A program made the translations under genes and the position numbers. A stretch of DNA of 64,000 nucleotides. Source: CAYYMH01 sp964472785 (GTDB lineage: Bacteria; Zhuqueibacterota; Zhuqueibacteria; Thermofontimicrobiales; Thermofontimicrobiaceae). The DNA lies in the NCBI GenBank assembly GCA_964472785.1, contig CAYYMH010000007.1:1-64000 (forward strand), read 5' to 3'. Shown in pieces: positions 51,147 to 60,654 of the stretch (its first letter is position 1; every line of letters starts with the position of its first letter). The notes below the pieces were generated by a model. That model was given only the letters and a program-made list of their open reading frames with translations. It ran no database searches and had not been told where the DNA came from.

Positions 51147-51626
51147 ATGAAAAAATCTTACTTGAATGATATTAATCTATTATTAAAGTCTAACAAAATT
51201 CGTCCTACAGAAATCAGACGCCAAATTCTCAATGTTTTCATCGGGGTAAATTATGCATTATCTCATGCTGACATTGTTAAAAATCTAAAAGGAAATACGG
51301 ACCGAGTCACCATTTACCGAACGCTGGAAAAATTTGAACAAAAAGGGTTAATCCACAAAATCGTTGATCATGAAGGGATTACCCGATTTGCCTCACATGG
51401 ACTCGGTGGTTGTGATATTAATTTTAAACATCACAAGAGAAATCACCTGCATTTCAGATGCACGGAATGTGGGAATATCTACTGCATGTGCTCGGTTCAA
51501 GTTCCTGAAATTAATGTCCCTGAAGGTTTTAAACTAAAATCATTGAATTTATTGGCAGAAGGTATCTGTGAAAAATGTACACAAGAACAGAAATACACAG
51601 TTACAAATCAAGCTGAAACCTATTGA
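51147..51626 (+). CDS. zur: Fur-family regulator, probable zinc uptake regulator Zur
   Basis: A 159-residue winged-helix metalloregulator. The recognition helix lies in DRVTIYRTLEKFEQKGL (about residues 52-68). The metal-sensing region is KHHKRNHLHF (94-103), and CTECG (105-109) and CEKC (141-144) form the structural zinc site; extra cysteines C113 and C115 follow. The regulated genes are inferred from context: it leads an operon with znuA, znuC and znuB, so zinc is the likely ligand. I use ATG 51147; a TTG at 51123 is also in frame. The palindrome at 51008 is its likely operator. Confidence 0.82.
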   Translation: MKKSYLNDINLLLKSNKIRPTEIRRQILNVFIGVNYALSHADIVKNLKGNTDRVTIYRTLEKFEQKGLIHKIVDHEGITRFASHGLGGCDINFKHHKRNHLHFRCTECGNIYCMCSVQVPEINVPEGFKLKSLNLLAEGICEKCTQEQKYTVTNQAETY

Positions 51627-51644
51627 ACAAAAATATTAAAAATC

Positions 51645-52118
51645 ATGAACAATCTACACACAAAAAAATGTACCCGTTGGATTAAAAACGCTTTCAAATT
51701 AAAAGATGCAGATATCATCACGATTGAGCTAATCAAAGATGACCATCAAAACCACGAAAATTTATGGACCAAAATTATCGTTGAACCGAATGATGAGGAT
51801 AAAAAGGAATTTATCATCAAAAAGCCGTTGGTGGAAATTTCCAAAAAAGATATTCAACGATTAGCCCTAAAAGCAAAAATCGAAAGGGGAAAGCTACATC
51901 CTCTATGGGGACCTCTCTTCCGGTTTCTGGCGTGGTGGTTCGCGTTCACCGGAATTTATGCGATGTTTTCGGTGTGTCCGTTTTGCGGGCAGCCTGGTTG
52001 TGTGGTTGGTGCAGGAAGCGCCGGGGTCGTGGGTGGATTCTTCGCGTTTTTGTTACAGTTCGGCAAATCTTTCTTGAACGGAGCAAAGCGTGTGATTTTT
52101 AAATTGGTGCAAAAATAA
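51645..52118 (+). CDS. Unknown membrane protein in the zinc operon
   Basis: A 157-residue protein not recognised as a known family. The N-terminal 85 residues are charged and hydrophilic with several histidines (DDHQNHENLW). Two hydrophobic stretches follow, about 90-110 (LFRFLAWWFAFTGIYAMFSV) and 120-139, separated by a short cysteine motif C111-P-F-C114-...-C119 with the form CPFCGQPGC. The motif looks like a metal knuckle placed at the membrane face. The gene starts 18 bases after zur and ends about 50 bases before znuA. It may have a zinc-related role such as sensing, buffering or transport help, but no function can be assigned. Confidence 0.7.
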   Translation: MNNLHTKKCTRWIKNAFKLKDADIITIELIKDDHQNHENLWTKIIVEPNDEDKKEFIIKKPLVEISKKDIQRLALKAKIERGKLHPLWGPLFRFLAWWFAFTGIYAMFSVCPFCGQPGCVVGAGSAGVVGGFFAFLLQFGKSFLNGAKRVIFKLVQK

Positions 52119-52170
52119 ATTCAAAGGGTGAAAACGAATTTATGTGAATTCATTATTGGAGATAAATAAT

Positions 52171-53070
52171 ATGCGTGTAAAATTGTTTTTTGTTTTAACT
52201 CTGTTCTTTTATTTTATATTTTTTAGCTGTAGTAAAAAAGAAAGTGCATCCGATAAAATCAACGTGGTCGTGAGCATTGTTCCGTTGGCAGAATTTGTGG
52301 AACAGGTCGGTGGCGATCATGTGGACGTTGAAATAATGGTGCCGTCAGGCGTTTCACCGCACGCCTATGAGCCATTACCGGAACAGATGGTCAAAATCAG
52401 CAAGGCAGATGTGTATGTCAAATTGGGTGCACCGATTGAATTTGAGCTGGTGTGGATGCCAAAGATATTAGCAATGAATAAAAAGATGACGGTGATTGAT
52501 GCATCTGAGAATATTACTTTGCTGCAGAAACAGCATTTGCATGGTCACAATCATGGCGTTAGAAAAGCTACCGGCAAAGAGGCAACTATTGATCCGCACA
52601 TCTGGGTGTCACCGGTCAACGCCATTCAGATGGTCGAAAATATTTATCAAGGTTTGGCAAGCATCGATCCTGAAAATAAACTATTTTATGAGCAGAACAA
52701 AGCGGTTTGCATCGATCAATTGAAAGAGCTTGACACACTCTTTCGGGAAAAACTTGCCGATAAAAAAAACCGAAAATTTATGGTTTACCATCCGGCGTGG
52801 GGATATTTGGCTGAACAATACAATCTGGAACAAGTTGCAATCGAGAAAGAAGGAAAGGCGCCAACTGCAAAAGGAATGAAGCAACTTATTGATCAGGCTC
52901 GGAAACATGAAATTAAGATTATTTTTATTGATCCGTTATCAGATAATAGCAGAGCTGATGTCATCGCAAGCGAAATAGGGGGGACGGTTATTTCATTTTC
53001 CAATCTAGAAAAAGATTATGTGGCAAATATGAAAGAATTGGCTGAAATATTATCAGAGGCATTGGATTAA
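52171..53070 (+). CDS. znuA: Zinc ABC transporter, substrate-binding lipoprotein ZnuA
   Basis: A 299-residue cluster A-I substrate-binding protein. The start ATG 52171 follows TGGAGA with normal spacing; an in-frame GTG at 52144 has no such support. A lipoprotein signal ends at C20 (FFSC). Likely zinc ligands are H64 (SPHAYEP), H143 (DPHIWVSP), H207 (VYHPAW) and D254 (FIDPLSD). A short histidine-rich loop (KQHLHGHNHG, about 120-129) is typical of zinc rather than manganese binders. The gene is followed directly by the ATPase gene, one base apart. Confidence 0.9.
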   Translation: MRVKLFFVLTLFFYFIFFSCSKKESASDKINVVVSIVPLAEFVEQVGGDHVDVEIMVPSGVSPHAYEPLPEQMVKISKADVYVKLGAPIEFELVWMPKILAMNKKMTVIDASENITLLQKQHLHGHNHGVRKATGKEATIDPHIWVSPVNAIQMVENIYQGLASIDPENKLFYEQNKAVCIDQLKELDTLFREKLADKKNRKFMVYHPAWGYLAEQYNLEQVAIEKEGKAPTAKGMKQLIDQARKHEIKIIFIDPLSDNSRADVIASEIGGTVISFSNLEKDYVANMKELAEILSEALD

Positions 53071-53071
53071 A

Positions 53072-53836
53072 ATGAACAATAATGCAATGATCAAATTGAA
53101 AGATGTGTCCTTTTCTTATAATTCCGTGCCGGTGCTGGAAAATGTTTCCCTGGAAATTGGCGAAAAGGATTACCTCGCCATTATCGGACCGAATGGTGGC
53201 GGGAAGACAACGCTACTCAAACTGATATTGGGTCTGCTTTTTCCGGATAAGGGAGAGATCACTATTTTTGGTAAACCACCAAAGATGGGGAGAAAGGTTA
53301 TCGGATACATGCCGCAGATGTTTGAGTTTGATTTTAGTTTCCCAATCACCGTTTTTGAAGTGGTGCTCATGGGCAGGTTGGCTGCCAAAAAAATGGGGAA
53401 AGGTTATTCAAAAAAGGATAAAGAAATTGCTCATGCTGCATTGGAAAAAGTTGGGATGTCAGCACTGAAAGATCGAAATATCGGAGAACTGTCCGGCGGG
53501 CAAAGACAACGGGTTTTAATCGCACGAGCACTGGCGATGCAGCCGAAAGTATTGTTACTTGATGAGCCTGCGGCAAGTGTTGATCATAAATGGCAGGTCG
53601 AGTTTTATCAACTGCTCAATCAATTAAATAAAGATATTGCCATCGTAATGGTGACTCATGATGTTAGCGTGATTTCAACGTATGTTGATAAATTGGCGTG
53701 CGTTAACCGAAAACTCTATTATCACGGCTCGACAAAAGAAGGGATTCACACAATTTCAGAAATGTACCATTGTCCCATGGAAATTGCGGTGCATGAAGTG
53801 CCGCATCGCTTATTCGGAGATCATAATCATGACTGA
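53072..53836 (+). CDS. znuC: Zinc ABC transporter ATPase ZnuC
   Basis: A 254-residue ABC ATPase that powers metal import. Walker A GPNGGGKTT is at 39-47, the signature LSGGQRQRV near 139-147, Walker B VLLLDEPAA near 160-168, and the switch histidine in MVTHDVS. The C-terminal part contains HCPMEIAVHEVPHRLFGDHNHD, rich in histidine. It starts one base after znuA and overlaps the permease gene by eight bases, giving tight coupling. Confidence 0.92.
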   Translation: MNNNAMIKLKDVSFSYNSVPVLENVSLEIGEKDYLAIIGPNGGGKTTLLKLILGLLFPDKGEITIFGKPPKMGRKVIGYMPQMFEFDFSFPITVFEVVLMGRLAAKKMGKGYSKKDKEIAHAALEKVGMSALKDRNIGELSGGQRQRVLIARALAMQPKVLLLDEPAASVDHKWQVEFYQLLNQLNKDIAIVMVTHDVSVISTYVDKLACVNRKLYYHGSTKEGIHTISEMYHCPMEIAVHEVPHRLFGDHNHD

Positions 53837-54662
53837 TATATTGCAATATGAGTTCATTCGCAACGCGCTTTATGCCGCGGTTTTGGTGAGCATTGCATGT
53901 GGAATTGTGGGGACGTTTGTGGTCATCAAGCGAATTGTTTTTATCAGCGGTGGAATTACCCATGCCGCATTTGGCGGTATCGGTTTGGGTTATGTGCTGG
54001 GTATTAACCCGATTGCTGCGGCGATCCCGTTCAGTCTGTTCTCGGCAATTGGCATCGGTCTCATTGGTAAAAAGGTAAAAATCAGTGAGGATTCTGCCAT
54101 TGGCATTATCTGGGCGGTTGGTATGGCGCTCGGCATTCTTTTTATCGGATTGACTCCGGGTTATTCACCGGATTTGATGAGCTACCTCTTTGGCTCAATT
54201 TTAACGGTGACCAAAACAGATTTGCTGATCATGTTAGCGCTTGATCTCATCATTCTGTCAGTTGTCCTGATCTTTTTTAAGGAATTCCAGGCACTTTCGT
54301 TTGATGAAGAATTTACTACAATCGTTGGCATTCCGGCAAATGTGCTGTATCTGCTGTTGCTTTCACTTGTGGCGCTGAGCATCATTGTGCTCATTCGGGT
54401 GGTGGGAGTCATCCTTGTTATCGCCTTACTCACCATTCCGACAGTAATCGCCCGGCAATTTGCAGCGAGGTTAAAACATATCATCTTCACATCCACGGTT
54501 GTTGCTGTTGTGCTCACAGTAGCGGGGTTGTGGCTTTCCTATGTTTTCAATCTGGCGTCAGGTGCGACGATTGTGCTGGTGCTGGCGATTGCATTTTTTG
54601 GGACATCGTTCGTGAAGCGAGTATTTTCAAAATCAAAATTCCTTAGATTAGCCACGAATTGA
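53829..54662 (+). CDS. znuB: Zinc ABC transporter permease ZnuB
   Basis: A 277-residue integral membrane permease of the ABC-3 family. Hydrophobic segments and conserved stretches are visible: GGITHAAFGGIGLGYVLG, AVGMALGILFIGLTPGYSPDLMSYLFGSIL, and VVGVILVIALLTIPTVIARQ. I use ATG 53829, which overlaps the ATPase stop by eight bases; the frame extends upstream inside znuC. The last residues, LATN and the stop, come from the edge of the repeat at 54651, suggesting that the original 3' end was altered. Confidence 0.9.
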   Translation: MTDILQYEFIRNALYAAVLVSIACGIVGTFVVIKRIVFISGGITHAAFGGIGLGYVLGINPIAAAIPFSLFSAIGIGLIGKKVKISEDSAIGIIWAVGMALGILFIGLTPGYSPDLMSYLFGSILTVTKTDLLIMLALDLIILSVVLIFFKEFQALSFDEEFTTIVGIPANVLYLLLLSLVALSIIVLIRVVGVILVIALLTIPTVIARQFAARLKHIIFTSTVVAVVLTVAGLWLSYVFNLASGATIVLVLAIAFFGTSFVKRVFSKSKFLRLATN

Positions 54663-54737
54663 CACAGATGTGCACTGATTTTTGATTTTCAAATGATATC
54701 AAGAAAATCTGTGTCTATCCGTGAAAATCTGTGGTGG
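54651..54737. repeat. Imperfect palindromic intergenic repeat
   Basis: Reads GCCACGAATTGACACAGAT at the left, and AATCTGTGTC...AAAATCTGTGG at the right, with GACACAGAT (54661-54669) exactly complementary to ATCTGTGTC (54707-54715). This resembles the CACAGAT/ATCTGTG-type intergenic repeats often seen in environmental bacterial genomes (from memory). It overlaps the end of znuB and lies between convergent genes. Confidence 0.6.
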
Positions 54738-54750
54738 TTATAAAAATCCA

Positions 54751-57114
54751 TTAATTCATCCGATACCCCAAATTCAATACCATACTCCGTCCCGGTGAAT
54801 ACACACCTGATCCATGCTCTTTATAAGTTTCATCAAAGATATTGGCAAGTGTAACCCGAAAACTGATATTTTCAAATACCCGAAATGATCCCCTTAAATT
54901 GAAGGTTTTCCAGCCGGGTGTACCACCTTCCGGAATGCGGATGTCATCGACGTCACGACTGGATAGCCGATCCTGTTTTGTGGCTGCCCTGAAAAATGTT
55001 TCGAGTTTAATATTTTGATTGAATTGATATTGCAAATTAACCATTCCCATTAGTGGAGGAATGCGGCTCAACGGTTCATCAAATGTTAAATTTTGTCCGT
55101 ATGTCCAGAATAAAAATCCGCTCACACTCCACGCGGGGGAAAAGTGAATTTGTCCGCTCAGTTCCCAGCCGGCGATATAGGCTTTGGCGACATTCCGTTT
55201 TTGATAAATATCGACTTCGTCCGGATCGCGGACGCCGTCTCCGTCATCGTCAAAGAAATCAAGGCCATTGTACGTCCCTTTGTAACGATCAATCAGGTCA
55301 ACCATGCGATTGTAAAACATGAACAGCGATCCGCTCATTTTATCATTCCTCATTTTGAGACCGATCTCAAAGTTGTGGCTTTTTTCCGGAGACAGTCCCG
55401 GACTTGGTGCATCCACACCGGAATTGGATACTTTGAGCACGATGGTATCGTTAAAATTGGGCGCTCTGAAACCCTTGGAATAGCGGCCAATCACATTGAG
55501 CCAGGAATAAGCTTTGAAGCTCAGTCCGAAAGTTCCAGTCACATCGCTGTAGTTATCATCAAAATCTCCAAAAGGTTGTCCCAACAGAGCGGATAAATGA
55601 ATTTGGCTCCAGCGCAAACCAATATTGAAATCAAATTTAGCGTTCAAAGTTATATTATCGTTGACAAACAGACCGATTGAACGATAGGTCGAGCCGTCCG
55701 GAAAATTTCCGCGTCGGGGTTCTATTACCCCGTTTAGCTTTCGGGTTTGGCTGCTGCTAATTTTGTGATGGTAAATTTCATACCCATAAGTAAAGATATG
55801 CCTCGATCGCCAGATTGAATTGATTTGCAAATATGATCCCCAGCTCGTCAAATCATTTTGATTTTTCACAATAGCATCTTGACCCGTTTTTTGCTGGATT
55901 TTACCTTCCTCTTCCAGTTGATAAGAAAAATTCCACTGAATTGAACTGATCCAGTTTATTTTTTGAGGATTGGAACGTATCGTCATCGCGGACAGATAAC
56001 GATTTTGTGGGTCGTAAATATATTTTTGATATTCATCGGTGACGTACTTGTCGTAGCGGGGAACTTCGTGTTGCCGTACTGCCAGCAAATCAAAATCCAA
56101 AATCGTGCTGTTGGATATTTTGATACCTAATCTAATATTACTGTTGTTTTCAGTGTATCCGGTTGGAATCTGTTCGCCGATGTTTTCTCCGGCTTGGAGG
56201 TCACCAATTTTTTTTCCGGTAATACCGACGAGCAATGAAAACCGACCGAAATTTTTGCCCAATCCTGCATGGGCAACTTGTGACTGATCTGCTGAACTGT
56301 AGCGTAAGGCCAGGGATGAAGATGTTTGGTTCCCCTGACCACCAAAATCATGTTCCGGTGAAATCATATTAATGACACCACCCATGGCATCTGAACCGTA
56401 CATGACTGAGCCAGGCCCTTTATTGACTTCGATTCGAGCCAAATCTTCGACGCTAATGGTATTCATGTATTGATTTGCCCCAAAACGGAAAGTGGGTTTA
56501 TTGAGCCGGATGCCGTTGTATAACAGCAGCACATTTTTGCCGATCTGTCCGCGGATTATCGGCGCTCCATGACCAGCCGTTGTTTTTTGGACTAATACAC
56601 CGGGCACTTCACGAATTGCGTCAGCCGTATTGGGCGAAGAACGGGCATCGATTTTCTCCTGACCAGCAACTGCTACATCCTGTTGACTTTCAAAAATGCT
56701 TTCAACCCGTCGATTTGCCGTATACACAATTTCATCAAACTCAATTGCTGCCGGCACTAAAAATATTTGCAGATTAGTTTTTTCATTTTCTTTCAGGTTG
56801 AGTTGCATTCTTTTTTCATTATATCCGATATGTTTGACAATTAACTCGTTGCCGCCAATCGGTGCATTGGTGATAACGAAGTTACCGTTTTTATCCGTGA
56901 TGGTGCCTAAATCTTTCGATTGGAAATAAACGTTCACATTGTGTATTGGTCTTTTGTTCAGTTGATCCAGCACCTGTCCCTGAATAGTGGCTGAATTTCG
57001 AGCAAATGACATTTTTGGCATGAATAATAAAGAAAGAAAAATATATGCGATCAAATACCGTGCAATCAATTTTATTTTTTCAACTTGCCGAATTTTTTCT
57101 GATCCATATTTCAT
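54751..57114 (-). CDS. TonB-dependent receptor, probable metal receptor
   Basis: A 787-residue outer-membrane receptor of a different type from the module receptors. N-terminal signal region, carboxypeptidase-regulatory-like domain (ATIQGQVLDQLNKRPIHNVNV, starting near 43), TonB-box-like DEIVYTANRR, plug with APIIRGQIGKNVLLLYNGIR and VNKGPGSVMYGSDAMGGVINM, and a barrel ending SMVLNLGYRMN. It resembles siderophore/cobalamin-type and ZnuD-like receptors. It is convergent with znuB, so a role in zinc or metallophore uptake is plausible. ATG is preceded by AAAGGAT. No clear Zur box was seen upstream, and it lies 55 bases after the minus-strand gene at 57169. Confidence 0.82.
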   Translation of the reverse strand: MKYGSEKIRQVEKIKLIARYLIAYIFLSLLFMPKMSFARNSATIQGQVLDQLNKRPIHNVNVYFQSKDLGTITDKNGNFVITNAPIGGNELIVKHIGYNEKRMQLNLKENEKTNLQIFLVPAAIEFDEIVYTANRRVESIFESQQDVAVAGQEKIDARSSPNTADAIREVPGVLVQKTTAGHGAPIIRGQIGKNVLLLYNGIRLNKPTFRFGANQYMNTISVEDLARIEVNKGPGSVMYGSDAMGGVINMISPEHDFGGQGNQTSSSLALRYSSADQSQVAHAGLGKNFGRFSLLVGITGKKIGDLQAGENIGEQIPTGYTENNSNIRLGIKISNSTILDFDLLAVRQHEVPRYDKYVTDEYQKYIYDPQNRYLSAMTIRSNPQKINWISSIQWNFSYQLEEEGKIQQKTGQDAIVKNQNDLTSWGSYLQINSIWRSRHIFTYGYEIYHHKISSSQTRKLNGVIEPRRGNFPDGSTYRSIGLFVNDNITLNAKFDFNIGLRWSQIHLSALLGQPFGDFDDNYSDVTGTFGLSFKAYSWLNVIGRYSKGFRAPNFNDTIVLKVSNSGVDAPSPGLSPEKSHNFEIGLKMRNDKMSGSLFMFYNRMVDLIDRYKGTYNGLDFFDDDGDGVRDPDEVDIYQKRNVAKAYIAGWELSGQIHFSPAWSVSGFLFWTYGQNLTFDEPLSRIPPLMGMVNLQYQFNQNIKLETFFRAATKQDRLSSRDVDDIRIPEGGTPGWKTFNLRGSFRVFENISFRVTLANIFDETYKEHGSGVYSPGRSMVLNLGYRMN

Positions 57115-57168
57115 AAAAAAAACTATCCTTTTATTGATAAATAATATATCCGATTGTGTAGCGAAATT

Positions 57169-60100
57169 TTATTGATTTTCTGGTTTATGCCATTTGCTAT
57201 CCAATGCTTCAAATTCCGGAAAAAGGGAGAATTCCGCTTGCTTAACTTTATCCTGAAAAGCTTTGACATTTTTTTCAAATACGTCATTATATTTCGTAAG
57301 CGCCTGGTCTAATTGATCCTTTGCCTGCCTCAAATAAGTAAGTTGTGAAGGTGTCGGTTTTTCAAAAGAGGAGTTCAAAGAACCAGCCACATATCTGAGT
57401 TCACGATAGACATTGTCCTCCCGATAAATCCCCTGCTTTTCCTCCACGCTCACAAAAAGACCAGCTACAGCTTTAAGCGTATCTTTCAACGCTGTGGCTT
57501 CTTTCTTGATCTCTTTTGCTGTTGCGGAAGAATCCTTTTTTGCTCTTTTCAGAATGTCGTCAATTGCCAGGTTGGTTTCTTTGATTTTAGAAATTGCTTC
57601 AGTGATCACTTCGATATACTGCTGAACCTGAACCTGAGTTTCAAATTTTTGTTTGCGCTCAACAAGTGGAATCTGATCCCGCGGATCAGCCAAGATGGCG
57701 ACGTGTTGGGTTTTTTCATATTCATTGAATTTCAATACAACTTTATATTCACCCGGAACAACCTCAGGACCGGGCGGTTCCCAACCGCTGTCTCGTCCGG
57801 AAAGGTTCGGCGTTTTAAACCCTTCACTTCGCAAATTCCAGTAAATACGATTGATTCCTTTTTTCAGCGGTTGTTCAATCTCTCGAACCAATTTATCAGC
57901 TTTATCATAAATTTTGATGAATACTTTTTTATTCTTTTTTTGTTGATCAGATTTATTTTCACTATTCGATTCTTTTTTATCCTGTTTTTGTTTGTCTTTT
58001 TTCTGTGCTTTTTCAACCAGATCCGGATTGAGATAATAAGTGATCGACGCTCCGTAATCCTGATTCTCTCCCATAAAAATCGCATCAGCCGGAAAATGGT
58101 ATCCGGCAACCGCTTTGATTTCGTGTTGGTACGTTTCCGGTATCTCAAACAGCTGAACCGGATTTTCCAGCAGTTTTTCCGATATGTGACGCAGTGGGCG
58201 GACGTCATCCAAAACATAAGCAGCCCGACCGTGCGTGCCAATTACCAAATCATGTTCCCGGGGATGGACGATCAAAGCCCTTACCGGCGCAGTCGGGACG
58301 CCTTGCGTCCATTTCATCCAATGCTCGCCGTCGTCAAAACTGATAAACAATCCGAATTCCGTTCCCAGATAGAGCAAATCTTCTTTTGCCGAATCCTGTT
58401 CAATGACGTGAGCAAATCCCCATTGCTCCGGTTTTTCTGCGTTTTGAGTCGGATCATTTTTTGTGAGACTTTTCCATTTTTTTCCGAAGTTCTCCGTTTT
58501 GTAAACATAGGTTTCCCAGTTGCTCCGCCGGTGATCGTCAAACACAGCATAGGCTGTACCCGCATCAAATTTGGAGGCTTCAATATGCGGGCACCAGGTG
58601 ATATCCGGAAGATCAGGAATTTTTTCGGTCACATTTTCCCAGGTTTCTCCTCCGTCCCGGGTAAGCTGAACCTGTCCGTCATCGGTTCCCACCCAAATGA
58701 CACCATGCTGTACCGGACTGGGTGCGATGGTAATAATACTGCAAAAATTTTCCGCGTTTGTCACATCGTAAGTCAAACCACCGCTTTCCCGCTGTTTTTG
58801 TTTTTCCGGATCATTGGTCGTGAGATCCGGGCTGATAATTTCCCAGCTATCTCCGCGATCCGTGCTTTTGTGTACGAATTGACTGCCATAATAAATGGTT
58901 TCAGGATCAAATGGATCAATGGCAATGGCAGCGTTCCAATTGAACCGGAGCTCAACCGAATCAGGTTTTGGCGGTCGAATATCTTTCCGCTCGCCAGTGA
59001 GTTGGTTAAATCTCTTTAAATAACCACCCTGTGACATGCTGTAGCCACTGTTCGGATCGGTCGGGTCATTCAGCGTCGCAAATCCGTCTCCAAATCCGAC
59101 TTCCTCCCAGTGGAAGTTTCGGATGCCGCCGTTTTCCCAGACTTCACTGGGACCGCGCCAGGAGCCGTTATCCTGCATGCCGCCGTAAATATTATAGGGA
59201 ATTTCCATATCTACATTAATGTGATAAAATTGGGCTAACGGCAGGTTTTCAACAAAGCGCCAGGTTTTTCCCCGATCGTAGCTGATAGCAACACCACCGT
59301 CGTTGCCATCAATCATAAATTTGCCATTTTCGGGATGAATCCACAGCGCATGATGATCCGAGTGAATGCGGGAACGGATCCGACTAAAATCTTTGCCGCC
59401 ATCCTCACTAACAGTCAGCCGTGAATGGAGTGCATAAACGCGATTCTCATTTTCCGGGTCGACGCGGATGTCCGCATAGTAAAATGGTCTCGGATTCACG
59501 TACCGCGACTGATTCACAATTTTCCATTTCAAACCGCCATCTTCGGAGCGACAGAGGGCGCTCTCTTCTGCTTCCAACAAGGCGTAAACAATGTTCGGCT
59601 CGCTGCGTGAAATGGCAAGACCGATGCGCCCCAATTCACCCTTGGGCAAGCCGTCTTCGTGTGTTATTTTCTTCCAGTTTTCACCGCCATCATAGGTGAT
59701 GTAAAGTCCGCTTCCCGGTCCGCCGGATTTAAAAAACCAGGGCCAACGCCGGTGTTCCCACATGGCAGCAATCAGTTTATTGGGATTTCGTGGATCCATC
59801 ACCAGATCGGCGCAGCCGGTTTTTTCATCGACAAACAGCACTTTTTTCCAGGTTTTCCCACCGTCGGTTGTTTTGAAAACACCGCGTTCGGGATTTTCAC
59901 CCCAGGTTGTTCCCAGTGCCCCGGCGTACGCAATATTCTCATCCCAATGATGCAGCACGATGCGGTGAATTTTTTCAGTATTTTCCAATCCCATAAATTG
60001 CCATGTTTTACCGGCGTCCAGACTTTTGAAAATGCCATTACCCACGCCAACACTGTTTCTTGGATTGCCTTCACCCGTGCCGACCCAGACAATGCTGGGA

Positions 60101-60414
60101 TTTTTTTGAAAAACAGCAATGCTTCCGATTGAGGAAAGCGGCTGTTTATCAAAAATCGACTCCCAGGTGACACCGCCGTTAGTTGATTTCCAGACGCCGC
60201 CGGTGGCAGCGCCTACGTAAATGATATTGGGATCAGCAACCACAGCTTCGATATCACCGATCCGTCCGCTCATACCTGCCGGACCGATGCTGCGAGCTTT
60301 CATTTCTTTGAAAATATCAGGATCGAATTGACCCAAGGCGAAATTAGGAGAAATAATGATGAAAACCAGAATGATAATAAAACAGGATAGAAACAGGTTC
60401 GATTTGATCTTCAT
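57169..60414 (-). CDS. Secreted BNR/sortilin-like beta-propeller protein
   Basis: A 1081-residue exported protein of unknown role. The signal peptide is SNLFLSCFIIILVFIIISPNFALGQ. The first 700 residues contain many BNR/VPS10-type Asp-box repeats, such as KSTNGGVTWES, KSLDAGKTWQF, KTTDGGKTWKK, ITYDGGENWKK and SYDRGKTWRF, which predict one or two large beta-propellers. The C-terminal third has a lysine-rich low-complexity stretch, a beta-sandwich-like segment (GINRIYWNLRSEGF, PGEYKVVLKF), and a predicted helical region. No T9SS sorting domain is seen at the end (FEALDSKWHKPENQ). AGAGGAA precedes ATG. The upstream region separates it from the restriction-modification genes. Confidence 0.85.
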   Translation of the reverse strand: MKIKSNLFLSCFIIILVFIIISPNFALGQFDPDIFKEMKARSIGPAGMSGRIGDIEAVVADPNIIYVGAATGGVWKSTNGGVTWESIFDKQPLSSIGSIAVFQKNPSIVWVGTGEGNPRNSVGVGNGIFKSLDAGKTWQFMGLENTEKIHRIVLHHWDENIAYAGALGTTWGENPERGVFKTTDGGKTWKKVLFVDEKTGCADLVMDPRNPNKLIAAMWEHRRWPWFFKSGGPGSGLYITYDGGENWKKITHEDGLPKGELGRIGLAISRSEPNIVYALLEAEESALCRSEDGGLKWKIVNQSRYVNPRPFYYADIRVDPENENRVYALHSRLTVSEDGGKDFSRIRSRIHSDHHALWIHPENGKFMIDGNDGGVAISYDRGKTWRFVENLPLAQFYHINVDMEIPYNIYGGMQDNGSWRGPSEVWENGGIRNFHWEEVGFGDGFATLNDPTDPNSGYSMSQGGYLKRFNQLTGERKDIRPPKPDSVELRFNWNAAIAIDPFDPETIYYGSQFVHKSTDRGDSWEIISPDLTTNDPEKQKQRESGGLTYDVTNAENFCSIITIAPSPVQHGVIWVGTDDGQVQLTRDGGETWENVTEKIPDLPDITWCPHIEASKFDAGTAYAVFDDHRRSNWETYVYKTENFGKKWKSLTKNDPTQNAEKPEQWGFAHVIEQDSAKEDLLYLGTEFGLFISFDDGEHWMKWTQGVPTAPVRALIVHPREHDLVIGTHGRAAYVLDDVRPLRHISEKLLENPVQLFEIPETYQHEIKAVAGYHFPADAIFMGENQDYGASITYYLNPDLVEKAQKKDKQKQDKKESNSENKSDQQKKNKKVFIKIYDKADKLVREIEQPLKKGINRIYWNLRSEGFKTPNLSGRDSGWEPPGPEVVPGEYKVVLKFNEYEKTQHVAILADPRDQIPLVERKQKFETQVQVQQYIEVITEAISKIKETNLAIDDILKRAKKDSSATAKEIKKEATALKDTLKAVAGLFVSVEEKQGIYREDNVYRELRYVAGSLNSSFEKPTPSQLTYLRQAKDQLDQALTKYNDVFEKNVKAFQDKVKQAEFSLFPEFEALDSKWHKPENQ

Positions 60415-60654
60415 TTTATGTTCCTCTTATTTTGATTGGTATGTTTAATTGGTTTTGAAAGTACTAATGGTACGAAATTTTATATTTTACAAGATATTAA
60501 AATGCTGAAAAAATTGGATAAAGTCAAGGAAAATTTCCACCAAAATCGAGATTTGGGAGTCCTGATCAAAATACTACTTGCAACATTTAATGATAATTGT
60601 TATATTTTTAAAGTTTATATGAACAAACAAAGCATAGGATGGAGTTAAAAAAAC

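Noticed and set aside
57649..59019. 456-codon open frame on the plus strand
   Set aside because: It is fully antisense to the clear Asp-box propeller gene at 57169-60414. The translation is low in recognisable motifs and lacks a ribosome-binding site, so it is a shadow of that gene.
60436..60648. 70-codon open frame upstream of the methyltransferase
   Set aside because: No ribosome-binding site or family match. It could be a small control protein, but nothing in the sequence supports this.
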